Shown: positions 41,809 to 46,352 of the stretch, one piece after another
Position numbering within the stretch: the stretch's first letter is position 1
Layout of the letters: every line of letters starts with the position of its first letter
DNA from: UMGS902 sp045580835
GTDB taxonomy: Bacteria > Bacillota > Clostridia > Oscillospirales > CAG-272
Length of the DNA: 46,352 nucleotides
Direction of reading: 5' to 3'
Assembly (NCBI GenBank): GCA_045580835.1
Contig: JAZNOM010000051.1
Coordinates: 1 to 46,352 of the forward strand
Notes under the pieces: model-generated
The model's database searches: none
What the model was told of the DNA's origin: nothing
What the model saw: only the letters and a program-made list of their open reading frames with translations
Made by a program: the position numbers and the translations under genes

Positions 41809-42367
41809 GTTTTTTGTACACGAGAGCAGTTATATCGATGACAACGTACAGATTGGCAAAGACACGAAAATCTGGCATTTTTGTCATGTGCAGTCGGGCG
41901 CAGTGATTGGCGAAAAGTGTTCTCTCGGTCAAAATGTAAATATATCTAATAATGTTACTATTGGTAACGGCGTTAAGATTCAAAATAATGTAGCAGTTTA
42001 CGAGGGTGTAGAGCTTGAAGACTATGTTTTTTGCGGTCCTTCGTGTGTATTTACCAATGACTTGACTCCCAGAGCTAAATATCCAAAGGGAAGAGCGGCA
42101 TACAAAAAGACATTAGTAAAAACAGGCGCAAGTATTGGTGCTAACGCAACGGTAGTATGCGGACATACAATAGGTAAATGGGCACTTATCGGCGCAGGCG
42201 CGGTTGTTACATCCAATGTTCCCGACCACGCGCTTATGCTCGGTGTTCCGGCAAAGCAAAAAGGATGGGCGTGTGAATGCGGCGAACTTCTCAAAGATAA
42301 TTTTGTTTGTGAAAAATGCGGCAGAAAGTACCGCCAAACCGAGTGTGGCTTGACAGAGGAGGAATAA
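41801..42367 (+). CDS. wbpD: UDP-GlcNAc3NA N-acetyltransferase (WbpD/WlbB-like) with zinc-ribbon tail
   Basis: 188 aa. Left-handed beta-helix enzyme that acetylates the 3-amino group made by WbpE. Hexapeptide repeats run from IDDNVQIGKDTKIWHFCHVQ, with the characteristic KNNVAVYEGVELEDYVFCGP-like turn (abridged) and FTNDLTPRAKYP loop (near 85), then VPAKQKGWAC. The C-terminus holds four cysteines in a CECG...CEKCG pattern (residues ~158-175), a probable zinc ribbon. Start at 41801, overlapping wbpB by 8 nt; 1 nt separates it from wbpE. Confidence 0.85.
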   Translation: MSEFFVHESSYIDDNVQIGKDTKIWHFCHVQSGAVIGEKCSLGQNVNISNNVTIGNGVKIQNNVAVYEGVELEDYVFCGPSCVFTNDLTPRAKYPKGRAAYKKTLVKTGASIGANATVVCGHTIGKWALIGAGAVVTSNVPDHALMLGVPAKQKGWACECGELLKDNFVCEKCGRKYRQTECGLTEEE

Positions 42368-42368
42368 T

Positions 42369-43490
42369 ATGCAGTTCAGAGATCTAAAGGCACAATATGA
42401 AGCGTTAAAGCCTGAAATAGATGCAGGAATTAGTGAGGTAATAAACAGCACCTCGTTTATTCTCGGTAAAAAGGTAACCGAGCTTGAAAATATGCTTGCT
42501 GAATATGTGGGCAGAAAGCACTGTGTTGGTGTTGCAAACGGAACCGACGCTTTACAACTTGCACTTATGGTAATGGGTGTAGGTCCCGGTGATGCGGTGT
42601 TCACGTCCGACTTTACATATTTTGCTTCTGCCGGTTCAGCTTCAATTCTCGGTGCAACTCCCATTTTAGTTGATATTGATTTAAGAACGTTTAATATATC
42701 TCCTGAAGCTCTTGAAGACGCGATAAAGCGAGTTATTGCTGAAGGAAAACTTACACCAAAGGTTATCGTTCCCGTTGACCTATTTGGTCTTCCGGCCGAT
42801 TATCCCGCTATTGAAAAGATAGCAAAGAAGTACGGACTCAAGATTTTAGAGGATGGAGCACAGGGCTTTGGTGGCAATATCAACGGCAAGAGAGCATGTT
42901 CGTTTGGCGATATTTCCACAACATCGTTTTTTCCTGCAAAACCGCTTGGCTGCTACGGTGACGGCGGCGCGATATTTACCGATGATGACGAGGTTGATGC
43001 AAGACTCCGTTCACTTCGTGCGCAGGGTAAGTCGCCGGTTGATAAATATGATAACCGAGAAATCGGTATGAACTCACGACTTGATACTCTTCAGGCTGCA
43101 ATCCTCATTCCTAAATTCAAGGCATTCGCAGGATATGAGCTTGATGCGGTTAATAAGGTAGCGTCATGGTATACTGAGCGTCTTTCAGGCAGATTTGTAA
43201 CACCGTATACTCCCGAAGGCTACTATTCAAGCTGGGCACAGTACACTCTTCTTTTGGATTCGGAAGAGGAAAGAGTGGAGCTTCAGGCAAAACTCAAGGC
43301 AAAGGATATTCCTTCTATGGTATATTATCCTCGCGGACTTCACAGTCAGGAGGCATATGCCTGGATGAATCTTTCCGATGAACTTTACCCCAATACCGTT
43401 AAAGCAACAAAGACGGTATTAAGCCTGCCGATGCATCCGTATTTGGACGAAGAAGCAGTTGACCTCATTGTGAAAACTATTTTGGAATAA
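42369..43490 (+). CDS. wbpE: UDP-3-keto-GlcNAcA aminotransferase (WbpE/WlbC-like)
   Basis: 373-aa DegT-family PLP enzyme that aminates C3. Typical start MQFRDLKAQYEALKPEIDAGI; GVANGTDALQLALM (near 56), PVDLFGLPADYPAI (near 138), ILEDGAQGFGG, and the PLP-lysine in TTSFFPAKPLGCYGDGGA (near 187), then GMNSRLDTLQAAIL. It differs from the first DegT gene (28025), whose closest resemblance is PglE, so the operon carries two aminotransferases for two different amino sugars. Confidence 0.87.
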   Translation: MQFRDLKAQYEALKPEIDAGISEVINSTSFILGKKVTELENMLAEYVGRKHCVGVANGTDALQLALMVMGVGPGDAVFTSDFTYFASAGSASILGATPILVDIDLRTFNISPEALEDAIKRVIAEGKLTPKVIVPVDLFGLPADYPAIEKIAKKYGLKILEDGAQGFGGNINGKRACSFGDISTTSFFPAKPLGCYGDGGAIFTDDDEVDARLRSLRAQGKSPVDKYDNREIGMNSRLDTLQAAILIPKFKAFAGYELDAVNKVASWYTERLSGRFVTPYTPEGYYSSWAQYTLLLDSEEERVELQAKLKAKDIPSMVYYPRGLHSQEAYAWMNLSDELYPNTVKATKTVLSLPMHPYLDEEAVDLIVKTILE

Positions 43491-43517
43491 TAAAATATTA
43501 TATTAGGAGATACAGAA

Positions 43518-44828
43518 ATGAGCAATTTGAAAGAAAAAATCCAAAACAAAACCGCAACTCTCGGTGTGTGCGGTCTCGGCTATGTAGGACTTCCTCTTGC
43601 AGTTGAAAAGGCAAAAGCGGGCTTTAAGGTGCTTGGCTTTGATGTACAAGCGGCAAAGGTTGACATGGTTAATGCAGGTAAAAACTACATCGGTGACGTT
43701 GTAAATGAAGACCTTGAAGCAATTGTAGCTTCCGGCAATCTTCGCGCTACTACCGATTTCTCTGCCGTTGCAAGCTGTGACTGTGTTTGTATCGCAGTTC
43801 CCACTCCTCTTGACAGACATCAGCAGCCTGATATCAGCTATGTGAAGTCTTCTACCGAAAGTATTGCAAAGTATCTTCACAAGGATATGCTTGTAGTTCT
43901 TGAGTCTACTACATATCCCGGAACCACCGAGGAACTTCTTAAGCCTATTTTGGAAAATGCCAGCGGACTTAAGTGCGGCGAGGACTTCTATCTTGCATTC
44001 TCTCCTGAAAGAGTCGATCCCGGTAACCTTATTTATAAAACCAAGAACACCCCCAAGGTTGTAGGCGGTTGCACTCCCACTTGTACCGATATCGCTGCAA
44101 CAATGTATGAGGCTGTTCTTGAAGCTCCTGTTTTCAAGGTTTCTTCTCCTGCAGTAGCAGAAATGGAGAAGATTCTCGAAAATACATACCGCAACATCAA
44201 CATCGGCCTTGTTAATGAACTCGCTATTCTTTGCAACCGCATGGGTATCAGCATCTGGGAAGTTATTGATGCCGCAAAGAGCAAGCCTTACGGCTTCCAG
44301 GCATTCTATCCCGGTCCCGGTCTCGGCGGTCACTGCATTCCCCTTGACCCATATTACCTCAGTTGGAAGGCTCGTGAGTACGGTTTCCATACCAGCATGA
44401 TTGAAAGCAGTATGATGGTAAACGATAAGATGCCCGAGTATTGCGTAGAGCGTGCAATGCACATTCTCAATCAGCACAAAAAAGCTATTAACGGCGCGAA
44501 GGTGCTTGTTCTTGGTGTTGCTTACAAGCAGGATATTGACGACTACCGCGAAAGTCCTGCAATCCGTGTAATCGAGGAGCTTGAAAAGGTAGGCGCAGAT
44601 GTTAAGTATTTTGACCCATGGGTTCCCGAATTCAAGGAAAACGGCGCAACCATGAAGGGCGAGAGCTCACTTACTGCCGAGCTTCTTGAAAATGCTGACA
44701 TCGTGCTTGTAACCGCAGCACATACCAATGTAGATTATGACTTTGTTCAGAAACATGCAAAGGCTATTTTCGACACCAAAAATGCAATGAAGAACGTTCA
44801 GTGCAGAGATAATATTGAGGTTCTCTAA
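43518..44828 (+). CDS. wbpA: UDP-GlcNAc 6-dehydrogenase (WbpA-like)
   Basis: 436-aa nucleotide-sugar dehydrogenase, first step from UDP-GlcNAc to UDP-GlcNAcA by two NAD-dependent oxidations. N-terminal GVCGLGYVGLPLAVEKAKAG, IAVPTPLDRHQQPD, the ESTTYPGTTEE loop, SPERVDPG, a KILENTYRNINIGLVNELA helix, and the catalytic cysteine C273 in GLGGHCIPLDPYYLSW, then VLGVAYKQDIDDYRESPA. The GHCIPxDPYYL pattern and 'DRHQQPD' fit the WbpA group better than UDP-glucose dehydrogenase. Codons are strongly biased, unlike most of the operon. Confidence 0.87.
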   Translation: MSNLKEKIQNKTATLGVCGLGYVGLPLAVEKAKAGFKVLGFDVQAAKVDMVNAGKNYIGDVVNEDLEAIVASGNLRATTDFSAVASCDCVCIAVPTPLDRHQQPDISYVKSSTESIAKYLHKDMLVVLESTTYPGTTEELLKPILENASGLKCGEDFYLAFSPERVDPGNLIYKTKNTPKVVGGCTPTCTDIAATMYEAVLEAPVFKVSSPAVAEMEKILENTYRNINIGLVNELAILCNRMGISIWEVIDAAKSKPYGFQAFYPGPGLGGHCIPLDPYYLSWKAREYGFHTSMIESSMMVNDKMPEYCVERAMHILNQHKKAINGAKVLVLGVAYKQDIDDYRESPAIRVIEELEKVGADVKYFDPWVPEFKENGATMKGESSLTAELLENADIVLVTAAHTNVDYDFVQKHAKAIFDTKNAMKNVQCRDNIEVL

Positions 44829-44850
44829 TTTTACTTAACGGAGGAATGTT

Positions 44851-46047
44851 GTGTCAAACATTTCAAATACATATAGCACGCTTTTAAAATTGCTTTCAAA
44901 CGCCCTGTTTGATGCAAATGTTGAGATTGATTTTGCTAATGTTGACTTAGAAGAGCTATTTGAAGAGTCTAATCAACAAACCGTAAACGCGCTTGTTTTT
45001 GATAAACTACCGCTGGATTTCATCGAATCACATCCGGAGGTTTGCAATCTCTGGCAGCTTTATTCATTGCAAACGGTAAAGAATAACATGGCAGAGTTTC
45101 TTGCTAATGCAGAACTTGAATCATTGTTCCAAAAAGCAGGGCTGCAGATGTGTACTATCAAGGGATTTGCTTGTGCATATTATTATCCCGACCCCACTTT
45201 GCGTCAGATGGGCGATATTGACTTTATTGTTCACAAAGATAAACTTGAAGAGTGTAAAAACTTTTTGATTGAATCCGGTTATACCCGTGTGGATAATGAC
45301 GGAGACCATGATTTTCATATCAGCTTCAAGAAAGATAAAATGCTTTATGAAATGCATGAAAAGGTGACCACCTTTGTAGATGATGCGGGGTACATAGAGA
45401 AGTATCTTGAAAATGTTATTGAGAATGCGATACCTGCCGAGTTTGACCTCGGAAAAATACTTATTCCAGATGCTTTTACACATGGACTTATCATGCTACT
45501 TCATATGCAACGCCATATGTTTACTGGTGGAGGAATCGGGCTACGGCATCTTTGCGACTTTGCCGTGTTTGTAAACTCTATCAGTGATGAAGAATGGCGT
45601 GCTATGTTTGAGGAGAAACTCAAAAAGGTACACCTTTGGGGGTTCGCCAGAGCCCTCGGAAAGGTTTCAGAAAAGCATCTTCATATGCCTACCAAGGAAT
45701 GGTTTGCTGACGCCGATGAAGAATTGGCTGACCAATTACTTGGTGACATGATTATAGCAGGAAATCTCGGCAATAGAGATAAAAAGCGCTATCAGGAGCT
45801 TTTATTCGTGTCAAGCGATGTAAATCATCGTGGAAATCTTGCCGGTCTTTATAACAGTTATATTAATAAGGTATATTCTTGGAGTCCACGAGTAAGAAAA
45901 CATAAAGTTTTGCTTCCATTTGCAATAATCGTTTATCCAATAAGGACTGCGCTTCTTATATTATTTAAAAAGAAGAAAGTTTCTGTTGTTGATAATTTCA
46001 AGAGTGGCAGCAAGCGTAATGACTTGTATAATAAGCTGTTTAAGTAA
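44851..46047 (+). CDS. nucleotidyltransferase-fold protein (NTP_transf_5-like)
   Basis: 398 aa; last gene of the operon. A helical N-terminal part is followed by the nucleotidyltransferase core: CTIKGFACAYYYPDPTLRQMGDIDFIV (abridged, ~103-130), where GDID would be the metal-binding acidic pair. HDFHISFKKDKMLYEMHE follows near 155. Such proteins are frequent in exopolysaccharide and peptide-natural-product clusters but their reaction is not established. GTG start at 44851 with CGGAGGA upstream. A role in modifying the polymer or its lipid precursor is only a guess from position. Confidence 0.7.
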   Translation: MSNISNTYSTLLKLLSNALFDANVEIDFANVDLEELFEESNQQTVNALVFDKLPLDFIESHPEVCNLWQLYSLQTVKNNMAEFLANAELESLFQKAGLQMCTIKGFACAYYYPDPTLRQMGDIDFIVHKDKLEECKNFLIESGYTRVDNDGDHDFHISFKKDKMLYEMHEKVTTFVDDAGYIEKYLENVIENAIPAEFDLGKILIPDAFTHGLIMLLHMQRHMFTGGGIGLRHLCDFAVFVNSISDEEWRAMFEEKLKKVHLWGFARALGKVSEKHLHMPTKEWFADADEELADQLLGDMIIAGNLGNRDKKRYQELLFVSSDVNHRGNLAGLYNSYINKVYSWSPRVRKHKVLLPFAIIVYPIRTALLILFKKKKVSVVDNFKSGSKRNDLYNKLFK

Positions 46048-46099
46048 ACATAAACTGTCAACTCTGTAGTTTCTTGGTTGCTTTACTGGTCAAAATGAC

Positions 46100-46129
46100 A
46101 AAGGCGTCTGTAAAAACAGACGCCTTTTT
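46100..46129 (+). terminator. polysaccharide operon terminator
   Basis: AAAGGCGTCTG and CAGACGCCTTT form an exact 11-bp stem around TAAAAA, followed by TT and a G; 52 nt after the last gene. Confidence 0.92.
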
Positions 46130-46149
46130 GTACAAAAGTTCGAAACGTC

Positions 46150-46208
46150 AAAAAAACGAATTTTTTTTGAAAAAAAGTGTTGACAAAACTCGCTTGTTGG
46201 TGTATACT
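46150..46208 (+). promoter_or_regulatory. strong rRNA-type promoter with UP element
   Basis: Perfect TTGACA (46180-46185), 17-nt spacer, TATACT (46203-46208). Directly upstream lie A and T tracts (46150-46177) in the position of an UP element. This is the strongest promoter in the window and is followed by a non-coding leader typical of rRNA operons. Confidence 0.85.
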
Positions 46209-46352
46209 TTAAAAGTCGCCGCGAGGAGAACCTAGTGGAGGACGAATTCGGTCATTGAAAATTGAACAACAAAGAGAAAGAAAACACGAACTAAAGTTTA
46301 GTGTAGATCTCGAACAATTCTTTAGAGAAACCAAGTAAAGAAACTTATGCGA

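Larger units (their letters stand above)
46048..46352 (+). other. gene-free right edge: operon terminator and rRNA operon leader
   Basis: No protein gene is seen. It contains the polysaccharide operon terminator (46100-46129), an A/T-tract block (46150-46177), a near-consensus promoter (46180-46208) and a ~140-nt leader. TCATTGAAAATTGAACAAC (46252-46270) resembles the sequence that precedes rRNA genes in Bacillota. No 16S start motif is reached before the window ends. Confidence 0.65.

Noticed and set aside
1..46352. CRISPR arrays, insertion sequences, prophage genes, toxin-antitoxin or restriction systems
   Set aside because: No regularly spaced repeats, transposase, integrase, or defence-type proteins are seen on either strand; the accessory content is the polysaccharide operon and the surface proteins.

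Overview
The window reads as a chromosomal segment of a spore-forming, monoderm-type Bacillota (class Clostridia; order and family cannot be fixed from sequence alone). Sporulation genes (dipicolinate synthase dpaA/dpaB and an alpha/beta small acid-soluble spore protein), a division and cell-wall (dcw) cluster with a meso-DAP-type MurE, HPr with the Gram-positive regulatory serine, strong SD sequences and TTGACA/TATAAT promoters with 17-nt spacers all point there. Only the first ~2.1 kb is transcribed leftwards; everything from 2.2 kb to the right edge is on the + strand.

Layout. (1) 1-2135, minus strand: smpB, an alpha/beta-hydrolase esterase translationally coupled to it, and the tmRNA gene ssrA with its own promoter. 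SmpB and tmRNA, the two trans-translation partners, therefore sit together. Left of ssrA is a hairpin-rich intergenic stretch with a decayed copy of the tmRNA 3' end. (2) 2149-6415: rimM-trmD (ribosome and tRNA maturation) followed without a gap by a large O-antigen-ligase-fold membrane protein and two DUF4330-like single-pass proteins. (3) 6431-9785: HPr, then uvrC-rsmD-coaD. (4) 9824-12852: two separately promoted and terminated genes for secreted, C-terminally membrane-anchored surface proteins. (5) 12890-24766: the dcw cluster mraZ-rsmH-ftsL-PBP(ftsI/spoVD)-murE-murF-like-mraY-ftsW-murG-ftsQ, with MraZ operator boxes at the promoter. ftsZ follows with its own promoter and terminator. murD, murC and ftsA are absent from their usual places, and the MurF homologue has lost several family motifs. 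(6) 26050-27909: dpaA-dpaB behind a mother-cell-sigma-like promoter, then ssp. (7) 27941-46129: a surface polysaccharide operon of 16 tightly packed genes behind a TTGACT/TACAAT promoter and ending at a strong terminator. (8) 46180 to the end: a strong promoter and leader that look like the start of an rRNA operon whose 16S gene lies beyond the right edge.

How the polysaccharide genes fit together (inference from families): PglE, PglC and PglD homologues would supply and load a UDP-diNAc-bacillosamine-type first sugar onto the lipid carrier. Homologues of WbpA, WbpB, WbpE, WbpD and WbpI form a complete route from UDP-GlcNAc to UDP-ManNAc(3NAc)A. Four glycosyltransferases extend the repeat unit and three further left-handed-beta-helix acetyltransferases decorate it. 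A Wzx flippase and a Wzy polymerase export and polymerise it. No chain-length regulator, tyrosine kinase, LCP-type ligase or PglF dehydratase is in the window. The unlinked ligase-fold protein in block 2 is the only visible candidate for a second polymer-transferring enzyme.
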